Shown here: piece after piece, positions 8,356-17,068 of the stretch
Position numbering within the stretch: position 1 is the first letter of the stretch
Layout of the letters: every line of letters starts with the position of its first letter
The notes under the pieces: model-generated
What the model was told of the DNA's origin: nothing
The model's database searches: none
The model's input: only the letters and a program-made list of their open reading frames with translations
NCBI RefSeq assembly: GCF_003862495.1
Contig: NZ_RRCH01000028.1
Coordinates: forward strand, 1 to 64,000
Reading direction: 5' to 3'
DNA from: Halocatena pleomorpha
Lineage (GTDB): Archaea; Halobacteriota; Halobacteria; Halobacteriales; Haloarculaceae
Length of the DNA: 64,000 nucleotides
Made by a program: the position numbers and the translations under genes

Positions 8356-8760
8356 TTCATTACGCTCCTTAGTGGCGGATATGCTGAGAGTAACCGCCGG
8401 CTACAGTTCTTCTACTCATCGTCGGATCTACATACAGTTGGGATGTGATACTGACCATTCTACTACCACGTGTACGCTCCCGAAACGGAAAACTCCCTAG
8501 CGTAATCTAATGCGACACTTTAAATGATTACTAGATAGTAGTAGAATAATGAAAGATTCCCAATGAGATGTACGTTCGGGAATCCCATCGGTATACGTGT
8601 CGTAAGTTTTATTTTTCAAGATGACAGGAAGAGGAGGAAGCAGCCGTGGATGCTTGAGGAAGCGATAGGAGAGCTGGTAACTATCAGTTCGACACTGTCT
8701 ATTTCAAAATAAGGACATTACACAAATTTATGTGTGCAGAGACCGAAGATAGAGGCAACT
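8356..8760. other. 405-base intergenic region with inverted repeat
   Basis: This is a divergent non-coding region between the channel and SHOCT genes. GATTCCC (8555-8561) is repeated inverted as GGGAATC (8578-8584) around a 16-base spacer, and could be an operator or an RNA stem. An ACAAATTTATGTG stretch (8720-8732) lies about 34 bases before ATG 8761 and is the likely SHOCT-gene promoter. No gene seen. Confidence 0.4.
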
Positions 8761-9108
8761 ATGCCCCCTCAGCGCACGACTGACGACACTCTTCGGATCA
8801 TTCTCATTGTCCTCACGGTTATCGTTCTCGGACCGATACTACTGATGCTGTTGGCATTTCCGATGATGGGCATGTGGGGCGGAATGGTGCACGGGGGTAG
8901 GTTCGTTTCTCCACTCTGGAACGTTGGGATGATGCTGGTCTGGTTTGTGATCCTCGTCAGTGGAGGATATCTCGTCTACCGGTGGCTATCTAACTCCGCG
9001 AGACATGGATCCGATCCTGCACTCGAAGAACTTAGACTGGCATACGCTCGCGGAGAGATCTCTGAAGAGGAATACGAGCAGCGCCGATCAAAACTCGATA
9101 CGGAATAA
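8761..9108 (+). CDS. two-TM protein with C-terminal SHOCT domain
   Basis: This 115-residue protein has two transmembrane helices (about residues 12-40 and 57-80) separated by a Met/Gly-rich loop (MMGMWGGMVHGG). A SHOCT module follows at the C-terminus (DPALEELRLAYARGEISEEE). SHOCT is a short oligomerisation-type domain found at the ends of many membrane proteins. Function is unknown, but this arrangement is common in haloarchaea. The frame extends to a GTG at 8734, but ATG 8761 gives the usual short polar N-terminus and fits the TATA spacing. The Met-rich loop could bind Cu+, which is inference only. Confidence 0.8.
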   Translation: MPPQRTTDDTLRIILIVLTVIVLGPILLMLLAFPMMGMWGGMVHGGRFVSPLWNVGMMLVWFVILVSGGYLVYRWLSNSARHGSDPALEELRLAYARGEISEEEYEQRRSKLDTE

Positions 9109-9477
9109 ATAGTGATCCAGAGATCTTATCCGTCGCCGTAGATACCATTCCGTGGACCCGAGTGTGTCCACCAATGGACAGCACGGACTCACAATGGTGA
9201 TTGAGGAAGGGTTGTTGCAGTAGTCGCGTTTGGTTGTAAACACACTCTCGTTGTCGGTGAACTCTACACCGTCTAACCAAATCAGAAAATAATATTAAAA
9301 CGACACAACGTCTACACCACTCATTGTGGTGTCTCGAGAGGATTTTGTCGAATTCAGTGGTGGCAGCGGACCGGCGTACGCCAGCGGCCGTACTCACGAC
9401 GACGCCCATGAACGTGCCTGTACTGCCCTTCCGATTGCTGCGCTCAACTCGAACGGTGAGAGTGGAACACCGTCGAT
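9109..9477. other. 369-base intergenic region
   Basis: No supported gene. The minus strand between about 9130 and 9280 has an open, protein-like frame (LDGVEFTDNESVFTTKRDY and onward) without a start codon, possibly a remnant. A plus-strand frame from GTG 9326 runs over the end of the TVP38 gene and is probably chance. AATAATATTAAAAC (9289-9302) is the most AT-rich spot. Confidence 0.35.
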
Positions 9478-10170
9478 TTATCCAGAGTGGTCCGTAGATG
9501 TCTTCTCGTCTCGGCCCGTGTGTTCTTGAACGAATTCGTATAGCGGGCGAGCGATAAGAAGAAGCGAGATCACGGCGACCACCAGAATCAGACGACTATC
9601 TGTGTGTCGAATCGCTGCGGCTGAAAACGTCCGGAGTGATCGGCCAAGGAGGACATAAAAGATCGCCCACGGTAGTTCACCAATGAGTGTGCCCACAACG
9701 AACGCCTGTGTTGTGACACCGGCAAGTCCGGCCCCGTATGAAACAGCGTCTGCAGGGACTGGTGAGAGTCGCGCTGCAACCATCCCGCGAAGTTCACCTG
9801 TCGTCTCCACGAGTGTCGTTCCGTGTTCTACAATCCGTCCGAAGTATGGTATTCCCTCATTGAACCAAGTAGCGATGAGAAACGGTGGGGCACACGTGAG
9901 GAGTGTTCCAAGCAACGCCAACGGAACTCCGACTGGAAAGCCGAACGCATAGCCGATAAAGACGGAGAATATGCTGAGTGGCCACAGGAAGAAGGGACGC
10001 ACGAGATACAGACCGATCAGACCGACTACAAGCATCGGCCAGTACCGGTCACTCCACTGGGCCAAAGGAAGAAACTCGGTGTGCATGTAGGACTCCAGTG
10101 AGAGCGAGCAGTCCGAAACCCATAACCGGACCAGCACACGCAAGAGGCGGTAACGGGATGTATTGCTCAT
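9478..10170 (-). CDS. TVP38/TMEM64 (DedA-like) membrane protein
   Basis: This protein has 230 residues from the preferred start at 10170; the frame is open further upstream (to 10317) but that extension lacks family character. After a short soluble segment come hydrophobic helices typical of the TVP38/TMEM64 (SNARE-associated) family. They include IGYAFGFPVGVPLALLG, the amphipathic re-entrant segment with RLSPVPADAVSYGAGLAGV, and LIGELPWAIFYVLLGRSL. These are close to the family signatures F/P-x-x-P and G-x-x-P-W. Members are polytopic membrane proteins related to DedA, some of them lipid scramblases or ion-homeostasis proteins. It is monocistronic and its regulation is not evident. Confidence 0.85.
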   Translation of the reverse strand: MSNTSRYRLLRVLVRLWVSDCSLSLESYMHTEFLPLAQWSDRYWPMLVVGLIGLYLVRPFFLWPLSIFSVFIGYAFGFPVGVPLALLGTLLTCAPPFLIATWFNEGIPYFGRIVEHGTTLVETTGELRGMVAARLSPVPADAVSYGAGLAGVTTQAFVVGTLIGELPWAIFYVLLGRSLRTFSAAAIRHTDSRLILVVAVISLLLIARPLYEFVQEHTGRDEKTSTDHSG

Positions 10171-10372
10171 TGTAGTGAATATGCATACGTTGCAGAAGTT
10201 GAGACTGCGTTCTCCAATGCATATGGAATCGTCACCCGTTTCGTCACTTCGTTTCGACGAGTCTTCACCGAAAGAGCTGATACAGAGAAAGTGCGCACCT
10301 AACGCCGTCTCTTCCATCAGCTAATAGAGATGTTGAGGGAGCCATGCTGAATACAGCGCAAATCGCTCAAGC

Positions 10373-10816
10373 TTATTGGTGGAGTTGTCGCCATTCGTCC
10401 AGCGGTATCGGATCTAAGTCCTCATCAGCCTCATCCGAGAGATTTGCAGTGACTTCGATTGAGTTTCCGTCTGGATCGTAGAAGTAAACCGAAGCAAGAG
10501 TAGCCCACGGAAAGATGAGTGGCTGGTCGTCTGGCTCTACACCGAATGCCGAGCGGAGTTCGATTCCACGGTCAGCAAGGAACGATGGTACCTCATCAAT
10601 ACGGCTTTCTAACACTCGAAACGCAAAATGCCGCTTAGATACGCTATCTGCTTCCCATAGCCCAATCATCGACCTCTCGCTTGCTTCAATATGGAGGAAT
10701 GCAATTCCGCGTTCTTCTTCTACTCTAGAAAGTTCCAAACCCAAGGATTCGAAGAAATCGATAGACTGAGCGAGATTACTCACTTCGAGGTGAGTTTCAT
10801 AGATACCTTGAATCAT
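10373..10816 (-). CDS. VOC (glyoxalase/bleomycin resistance) family protein
   Basis: This 147-residue protein has two beta-alpha-beta-beta-beta modules of the vicinal oxygen chelate fold. The first starts GIYETHLEVSNLAQSIDFFESLGLE, with a metal-ligand-type His. The second carries KRHFAFRV and ends with SVYFYDPDGNSIEVTANL, the hallmark DPDGNxIE motif with the last metal-binding Glu. The family covers glyoxalases, dioxygenases and fosfomycin/bleomycin resistance proteins; the substrate cannot be read. ATG 10816 matches the family N-terminus; a GTG five codons upstream (10831) is the alternative. Confidence 0.87.
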   Translation of the reverse strand: MIQGIYETHLEVSNLAQSIDFFESLGLELSRVEEERGIAFLHIEASERSMIGLWEADSVSKRHFAFRVLESRIDEVPSFLADRGIELRSAFGVEPDDQPLIFPWATLASVYFYDPDGNSIEVTANLSDEADEDLDPIPLDEWRQLHQ

Positions 10817-11054
10817 CGTCGTAGCTAACACGACTACCTATTAAGTGATATCGTTTTGTCTACTGGCTCATCAATTCTTGAGTTTCTGAAGTCACCTTCT
10901 GTATTCAGCAGACAATTTTGACAGTTCTCAGAGAAATCGACGGCGCTCTGTTACCTGCTTCTCCTGTACATAGCGGCTGTTACTCTTGAGTACTGTTGCG
11001 CTCGTAGACGAACACGCGTTACGTAGATGTGCGTACGACTCACTCTCAGTCAAG

Positions 11055-11393
11055 TTAGCGTAGAGAGGGGTTTGTGAAATGCCCGATCGTCTCTAGTGTC
11101 TCCCAATCACCAGTGAGAGAGTCTCGCAACACCTCATGGTGTTCTTCGTCAATCTCGTACTCCTCTTTATCACCGGCTTCAACTGCCTCCTCTAGGTTTT
11201 CGGCTTCCATATACACATAAAGGTACGCTGTATCATCAGATGACAAGGTGAATGCCGTCTCTGTATAGACTCGTTCGTGTTGGAGTGTCTCTATGACTTC
11301 GGACTCTCGTTCTTCTAATTCCTTAAACCACGAACGCAGCCGATCTGTTTTCCCGTCCTCAATACGAGCACGAACGAGGTTGACTTCCGATAT
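11055..11393 (-). CDS. DUF6176 family protein with a non-canonical (ATA) start
   Basis: The open frame encodes about 112 residues. It reads SEVNLVRARIEDGKTDRLR at the N-terminus and GDWETLETIGHFTNPSLR at the C-terminus, which is the complete length of the haloarchaeal DUF6176 family as I know it. The codon where family members have ATG is ATA (minus strand, 11391-11393). Two stop codons lie just upstream, and no ATG, GTG or TTG occurs before TTG at 11244-11246. Either translation starts at ATA (or weakly at an internal TTG, giving only 63 residues), or a point change has silenced the gene. The rest of the frame is intact, so loss would be recent. The function of the family is unknown. Confidence 0.7.
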   Translation of the reverse strand: MSEVNLVRARIEDGKTDRLRSWFKELEERESEVIETLQHERVYTETAFTLSSDDTAYLYVYMEAENLEEAVEAGDKEEYEIDEEHHEVLRDSLTGDWETLETIGHFTNPSLR

Positions 11394-11518
11394 TGCTGTA
11401 TATTATTAAAATCACATAATTAACTCTAACGAAAAATACCCTCAATTTCTGTTACGTACATACCCTGTACTGAGCAGGATAGATAGGCTCTTGCAGTCGA
11501 GTCAGCAGCGTTCGCCCA

Positions 11519-12949
11519 ATGGCCTCAACGCAGGCTTCGCGACGCGATGTCTTTCGAACGATTGCAACGGATTCGTACCGAGAGTGGCCAGCGTACGACA
11601 CGACAGGGTTGTACGAGCAAAGCTCGCTTAGCGCACTCGAAGAAGATATCCAAACTGTTGCATCGGCCTGGTTTGCTCATGAAGCCCACAATTCGGTTGA
11701 CGAGTTCATTTGCGAGCTCCCGCTGCGATACGTTGTTCTGACTCCGCATGATCAGTACGGCGAGCCATGAAGAGACCAGTCCCATCGATCACGAAGTGCT
11801 CACCCATACAGATGAAATTACTGAACAGGTGAGTCATATCGCCTATCCAGCGTTCTCGCTTAATCGCGGGGACAGCTGTGAGATCCATCCGAATGCGTTC
11901 TGGGATCTCCAGACGTATCTGGGGCTTCGGGAGAACCTAGCAGCGAACGAAGGAGCACGTAGTTTCCTCTATGACTCGCAGCGGGAGCGAACTCCGTTAG
12001 GGCATGCTCATCGAGATCATATCCGTGGCCTCTCGATCGAGTCGATCCGTGAGATGTACCATGAGGCGTTGCAGCGGCTCATCGACCGAGTGTCGGAGAC
12101 GGAAGTTTTCCATCGGGCTGGACTCGTTGTAATCGACACAACCGAGGCAGAGCCGTTTACAGGCGATCGAACGGGCCACGAGGACGAGATACTCGGTACG
12201 AAAGATGGCGAGTACGCTTACCAGTGGGCGACGGTACAGTTGGTTGGGAAAGCCGTTCCGTTAGTCTTAGACGCTCGGCCGATTCGAAGGGGAGAGAACC
12301 GCTGTGAGATTGTCATGGATCTGTTAGACTCAGCGCAAGACCTTGTCCACGTTGATCGTGTGTTGATGGATCGGGCGTTCGACAGTCGGCACATTCTCGA
12401 AGAAATCGACCAACGTGGTCTCGGATATGTTGTTCCAAAGCGGATGTATACGAGTGAACGGGCTCACGCAAAGTGTCTACTCCGGTGGGATCGAGACCGC
12501 TACGTTACTGACCGGAAGTTGCACCTGGGGCAGAACGAATGGCATGAGACAACCCTAATCTACAGACGACGAGAAAACGCTGAGAGTGACGATCACACGC
12601 AGTACAGTGTTTTCATGACGAACTGCCACCCAGGAGCGATTCACTTCTATAATTCGCGATGGGAGATCGAGAGCGGCTACAAGAGTATTAAGAGGTTCAT
12701 GGCGGCGACGACATCGAAAAATTTCGTGCTACGGTTCTTTTACTTCGCGTTCGCCTGTCTGTTATCTCGATTTGGAGGGCTGTTGATTTGCTCGTGCAGG
12801 TTGAGTTGACTGGCGAGTACGAACAGACACCACTCGTAACGGCTGAGAACGGTGAAAGCGTGGTGACTCCGATCGGGGTGGTCGTTCGCTTGAGATATGC
12901 GGGTACTCGCTCGACTTTAGCTGTGTCGGTCACGGCGGTGTATTTTCAT
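11519..12949 (+). pseudogene. IS4-type DDE transposase, frameshifted
   Basis: Three pieces of one transposase lie in different frames: 11519-11770, 11748-about 12765, and about 12760-12949. The second piece holds the DDE core. It has VVIDTTEAEPF (first Asp), VDRVLMDRAFDS (second Asp) and YNSRWEIESGYKSIK, an exact Y-x2-R-x3-E-x6-K signature of the IS4 family. After the second frameshift the sequence IWRAVDLLVQVELTGEYE continues the C-terminus. At least two indels plus an apparently shortened N-terminus mean the enzyme cannot be made whole. I could not find convincing terminal inverted repeats or target duplications, so the element borders are uncertain. The third piece reads on without a stop into the alcohol dehydrogenase frame. 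Confidence 0.8.
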
Positions 12950-12994
12950 GCAGTTGGGAAGAATAGTAATACAGGGGCGGAGAGAATATTAACT

Positions 12995-14107
12995 ATGGAG
13001 ATCGAAGCAGCGGTTGTAAGAGAGCAAGAAGGACCGTTCGAGATCGAGAGTCTCACCCTCGAAGACCCTCGCCAGAAGGAAGTACTTGTCCGCATTGTCG
13101 GCACCGGCATCTGCCACACAGACCTTACCGTTCGCGACGGTAACTATCCACCGGATCCGCCGGTTGTTCTTGGCCACGAAGGGGCTGGCGTTGTTGAGTC
13201 CGTTGGAAACCGTGTTGCAGCAGTCGAACCAGGTGATCGTGTTGCATTGACGTTCAACTACGATGGGACGTGTCCAAACTGTCGTCAGGGTGCTGTCGCG
13301 TACTGTGAGTCGTTTTTCGAACAGAACTTCGGCGGGGCTCGATTCGAAGACGACTCCTCGCCGATAAGCGATACCGGTGACCCCATCAACGCTAACTTCT
13401 TTGGCCAGTCATCGTTTGCAACACACGCTATTGCGCATGAAGAGAACGTTATTCCCGTTACGGACGATCTCCCCCTAGAGCTGGCCGGACCGCTTGGCTG
13501 TGGTGTTCAGACCGGTGCAGGAGCAGTAATGAACTCTCTCACTGTTACTCCAGGGTCATCACTCGTCGTCTTCGGCACCGGAACGGTCGGTCTCAGTGCT
13601 ATCATGGCTGGGCAGGTTGTCGGAGCGACAGATATCATTGCTGTGGATCTCGTGGACAGTCGCCTTGAACTTGCGTCAGATCTCGGCGCAACAATGACGG
13701 TGAACCCTCAATCAGTTGATGACGTTGTTGAGACGGTCCGAAAAGCAACCGACAACGGGGCGGATTACGCCGTTGAGTCAACGGGCGTCACCGATGTCCT
13801 ACGGCAGGCGTTCGACTCGCTGGCCAAACTCGGCACTGTTGGTGTTCCCGGTGCACCACCGCTTGGAACGGAGGTCAGTCTCGATGTGAACAGCTTTGTC
13901 ACCACTGGCCGTTCGGTACGGGGCGTAACGGAAGGAGACTCGTACCCCAAGGAATTTATTCCAACGCTTATCGATCTCTATCAGCAAGGCCGATTCCCGT
14001 TCGACGAGTTTGTCGAGTACTACGAGTTTGAGGATATTGATAACGCCGTTGAAGACGTAGAGAACGGCGAGACTATCAAACCCATCCTGCGAATGAGCGA
14101 CGCCTAA
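12995..14107 (+). CDS. zinc-type alcohol dehydrogenase (aryl-alcohol dehydrogenase-like)
   Basis: This is a 370-residue medium-chain dehydrogenase. The catalytic zinc site is GTGICHTDLTVRDGNYP with Cys and Asp, GHEGAGVVESVG with His-Glu, and a later Cys in LGCGVQTGAGAV. The NAD site is VFGTGTVGLSAIMAGQ, with an acidic D after the second strand (VDLVDSR), which favours NAD+. The structural-zinc lobe reads YDGTCPNCRQGAVAYC, so only three of the usual four cysteines are present. Size and the LGCGVQTGAGAV block resemble benzyl/aryl-alcohol dehydrogenases. The preferred start is ATG 12995, where the family N-terminus begins; the frame also runs upstream through transposase debris. Oxidation of an alcohol or the reverse is inferred. 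Confidence 0.88.
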   Translation: MEIEAAVVREQEGPFEIESLTLEDPRQKEVLVRIVGTGICHTDLTVRDGNYPPDPPVVLGHEGAGVVESVGNRVAAVEPGDRVALTFNYDGTCPNCRQGAVAYCESFFEQNFGGARFEDDSSPISDTGDPINANFFGQSSFATHAIAHEENVIPVTDDLPLELAGPLGCGVQTGAGAVMNSLTVTPGSSLVVFGTGTVGLSAIMAGQVVGATDIIAVDLVDSRLELASDLGATMTVNPQSVDDVVETVRKATDNGADYAVESTGVTDVLRQAFDSLAKLGTVGVPGAPPLGTEVSLDVNSFVTTGRSVRGVTEGDSYPKEFIPTLIDLYQQGRFPFDEFVEYYEFEDIDNAVEDVENGETIKPILRMSDA

Positions 14108-14280
14108 TGAATGGTATATTGATACGTTCGGGGTGGCTCCAGAGGACTTTGTTCCTTGCGCCGGTACCCACTAATGCTGTTTAGCTCGACTCGGCACTCT
14201 CCACGGCCGACACCTTCGTATAGGGCATCGGGTTGACAGCGAGCCACTGCGGCAGCTGAGTCTTGTCATTTGTTAGACTG

Positions 14281-14290
14281 AATCTTTATC
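14281..14290 (+). promoter_or_regulatory. TATA box for the FNT transporter gene
   Basis: AATCTTTATC lies about 28 bases before the GTG at 14315, the spacing of a leaderless archaeal promoter. It supports GTG as the true start. Confidence 0.45.
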
Positions 14291-14314
14291 ACTCAGCAAA
14301 CCGATAGCCAGTAC

Positions 14315-15103
14315 GTGACTGTAGCCCCTTCTCCGGCTGAGATCTTCGACCGGGCAGTCGAAGAGGGCGAACGGCGACTCGACCAGTCGGCGCTCGAACT
14401 CGTTGCGACGAGCTTCATCGCGGGGTTCACAGTCGTTTTCGGCATCGTCGCTCTCGGTATCGTCCACGCAGCGGTCAAGCCCCTGTCCGGTGCTCTCGCT
14501 TCGGTTGCAGGTGCACTTGCCTTCGGTCCTGGCCTCATATTTTTGGTGATCGGGCGAACGGAACTATTCAACGAGAACTTCTTCAGCCCGGTCGCGAAGG
14601 CGGTCAATCAGCCAGATTCGTGGATGGTCGTGCCGCTCCTTCGCCTGTGGAGCGTCACCTTCGTGGTCAACCTCATCGGTGGTGTTCTCATGGCGCTCGT
14701 CTTTTCGGTCGAGGGTGCGCTGACACCGGCGACAGCGGCGTCATTACGCACGTCAGCGAATGAATTCGTTCACCGAGCGCCGCTGGCGAAGTTCGCGGAC
14801 GCAATCGCGGGCGGCATCCTCGTGAGTCTGCTGTCTTTTCTCTTGGAAGCCGCAGACAGCGTCAGAGACCGTATTACTCTCGCGTACATCGTCGGATTCC
14901 TGCTGGCGCTCGGCCCGTTCGACCACGTAATCGTCACCGTACTGCACGTCGTTTTCGGTATGCTCTTCGACGCCAGCATTGGCGTTGGAACACTCGCCCG
15001 AATGACGGTTGTCATCACGGCTGGCAACGTCGTTGGCGGACTTGGTCTGGTTACGCTCACTCACATCGTGCAGGTACGAGGAGCACGCGAATCCGACAGT
15101 TGA
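14315..15103 (+). CDS. formate/nitrite transporter (FNT) family protein
   Basis: This 262-residue protein has six hydrophobic helices and FNT-family blocks. A short cytoplasmic N-terminal helix (SPAEIFDRAVEEGERRLDQS) precedes TM1. Then come FIAGFTVVFGIVALG, GRTELFNENFFSPV, the WSVTFVVNLIGGVLMAL helix, and the last helices with GFLLALGPFDHVIVTV and FGMLFDASIGVGTL. FNT proteins are pentameric channels for small monovalent anions such as formate or nitrite. The haloarchaeal group (COG2116) is common but its substrate is not established here. GTG is used as the start. It is not in an operon: the next gene downstream is convergent. Confidence 0.88.
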   Translation: MTVAPSPAEIFDRAVEEGERRLDQSALELVATSFIAGFTVVFGIVALGIVHAAVKPLSGALASVAGALAFGPGLIFLVIGRTELFNENFFSPVAKAVNQPDSWMVVPLLRLWSVTFVVNLIGGVLMALVFSVEGALTPATAASLRTSANEFVHRAPLAKFADAIAGGILVSLLSFLLEAADSVRDRITLAYIVGFLLALGPFDHVIVTVLHVVFGMLFDASIGVGTLARMTVVITAGNVVGGLGLVTLTHIVQVRGARESDS

Positions 15104-15274
15104 ACGAGAGAGTCGCTTGATCCACTGTCGTTTGCTGGCGTCGATCACGCACGCTTTCTACCGAACAATATCACTGAAAACAACGATGCCGAAGCGGTTG
15201 GGGTGAGCGAATCGGCCTTCAGTACGTATCTCGATAGGGGTGATGGTCTCGCTGAGACCGTTTGATCGATACTG

Positions 15275-16687
15275 CTACTCCTTTCCGCGTGCCGCTTCGA
15301 ACATCTCGATCGCCCGCTCTCTCCGTTCTTTGTGATCGACGATCGGGGCGGGATAGTCAGGGGCGATCTCATTGCGTTCGTCGTCGCTGAGTTCGTGCCA
15401 CTGGTGGATCTTGTCGGGTGCCACATCACGGAGTTCGGGCACGTACTGCTTGATGTACTTGGCGTCAGGATCGTACCGTTCTCCTTGTGTCATCGGGTTG
15501 AACACACGAAAGTACGGCTGTGCGTCCGCCCCTGTCGATCCGACCCACTGCCAATTGCCGTTCTCGCTTGCCGTATCGTGATCGACGAGCAGTGCACGAA
15601 ACCAGTTGTATCCGTTCCGCCAGTCTTGCATGAGATCTTTGGTCAGAAACGAGCCAACGATCAGCCGCGTTCGGTTGTGCATGAACGCTTCTGCCCGCAG
15701 CTGTCGCATTCCGGCATCCACCATTGGATACCCCGTTTCACCGTCTTTCCACAGTTGTAGTTCCTCATCGTCGTCACGCCACTGTATCTCGTTTTCGTAT
15801 GTCTTGTAATTCTCTGTAACCACATTCGGATTGAAGTACACTATCTGCGTGTAGAACTCTCGCCATGCTAACTGTCGTTGATACGCCTCGACGGACTCGC
15901 GTTCTGCCTCGTTGTCGGCGTCGTCCATCGCCGCTTCAGTCCGAGCATACACGTCACGGATACCGATCGTACCGTATTTCAGATCCTGTGAGAGCCGCGA
16001 GATACTGTCACGAGTGGGATAATCGCGGTCCTCGTCGTATCGATAGATCGGGCCGTCGCAAAACGTCTCCAGTCGATTGCGCGCTGCCTCTGTTCCTGCG
16101 CTCGGTATCTCAGCTACTGGCTCATCGAATCCAAGATCGTCAAGCGTCGGTAATGAGTGTGTGTCATCAGAATTGTTGACGTCTTGATCAACGAGGTCCG
16201 CCGGATCAGGGGCAGAGATAGGCGCTCTCTTTTCTCGGTCCGTCCATTTCTTCCAGAAGTACGAAAACACGGAGTATGGCTTGCCGTCGTTTGTCCGAAT
16301 AGTGCCTGGTTCGTGGAGGACGCCGTCGTGGTACGTATCATACGCAGCGTCTATTGTATCAAGTGATTTGGCGACTCGCTCGTCTCGGCGCTGGGCGAGT
16401 CCGGAGTAGTTGTGGTTCCATGTGACACCGGTGGCGTCATACTCTGTGATGAGTGAAGGAATCACATCTTCTGGAGAACCTTTCTTGACGATGAGACCGC
16501 TGCCCTGATTACGATACCAATTGCGAAGAGACACGAGTGCGTCAAGCAGAAAAGAAACACGAGGGGGCGCACCATACTTTAATACGTTCGGATCAAAAAC
16601 GAAAAGCGGGAGCACTGGTTCATCCGCAGCAGCGAGTCCTCGGTTGTCCGGTTCACGCAAATCCCGCCGGTGCCAGTGAAACCACAT
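15275..16687 (-). CDS. phr: deoxyribodipyrimidine photolyase / cryptochrome family
   Basis: This 470-residue protein matches class I photolyase length. The N-terminal antenna domain starts MWFHWHRRDLREPDNRGLA. The FAD-binding helical domain has YGTIGIRDVYARTE, LAWREFYTQIVYF, TGYPMVDAGMRQLRAEAFMHN, RLIVGSFLTKDLMQDWR and the ENGNWQWVGSTGADAQPYFR loop. This loop carries the Trp of the electron-transfer chain and the CPD-binding surface. The enzyme splits UV-induced cyclobutane dimers using blue light. It is divergent from the UvsE gene across a 381-base gap, so the two UV-repair genes sit back to back. A photoreceptor role cannot be excluded, but the retained repair motifs favour repair. Confidence 0.9.
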   Translation of the reverse strand: MWFHWHRRDLREPDNRGLAAADEPVLPLFVFDPNVLKYGAPPRVSFLLDALVSLRNWYRNQGSGLIVKKGSPEDVIPSLITEYDATGVTWNHNYSGLAQRRDERVAKSLDTIDAAYDTYHDGVLHEPGTIRTNDGKPYSVFSYFWKKWTDREKRAPISAPDPADLVDQDVNNSDDTHSLPTLDDLGFDEPVAEIPSAGTEAARNRLETFCDGPIYRYDEDRDYPTRDSISRLSQDLKYGTIGIRDVYARTEAAMDDADNEAERESVEAYQRQLAWREFYTQIVYFNPNVVTENYKTYENEIQWRDDDEELQLWKDGETGYPMVDAGMRQLRAEAFMHNRTRLIVGSFLTKDLMQDWRNGYNWFRALLVDHDTASENGNWQWVGSTGADAQPYFRVFNPMTQGERYDPDAKYIKQYVPELRDVAPDKIHQWHELSDDERNEIAPDYPAPIVDHKERRERAIEMFEAARGKE

Positions 16688-17068
16688 AGTCCCATAATAG
16701 AACGCGTGTGTCGTTAAACTACTGGATGGGTTGAGTTATTAATATCTATACGGTTATTTTAGAGAAATATTTTGATCGCAGACAGTACGCGTGTTCACTG
16801 TCCACTCTGGACCCCGGTTGAACCATTGCAACTAACAGTGTGATTATGTATGTTCGTTTTATCGTCGTTGTTATAACTGGCTGGCTTAGTATGTGAGTAT
16901 GGTGACAACTACTACGGCCGTGGTCGGTACGACAATGTACTGAATGCTGTTACACCGTTTTTTGATATGAATGACTGTTGATCCCGTGAACTGGAAATAC
17001 CCGCTGCAGACAGCAACGAAAGCGAAGATGATAGCAGATAGCAGCGCGTAGCTGTAGACAATGGTCCC
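16688..17068. other. 381-base divergent region between phr and uvsE
   Basis: The region holds AT-rich segments (TTATTAATATCTATACGG near 16736-16753). The minus strand over 16886 to about 17070 reads as a hydrophobic peptide but runs into the antisense of uvsE without a convincing start, so I do not call it a gene. It probably contains the promoters of both UV-repair genes. Confidence 0.4.

Noticed and set aside
9326-9529. 67-codon plus-strand frame
   Set aside because: It starts at GTG, overlaps the end of the TVP38 gene convergently by 52 bases and shows no family; probably chance, possibly a remnant.
12788-14107. 439-residue fusion of transposase debris and alcohol dehydrogenase
   Set aside because: The family N-terminus begins at ATG 12995; the upstream part is the frameshifted C-terminus of the transposase.
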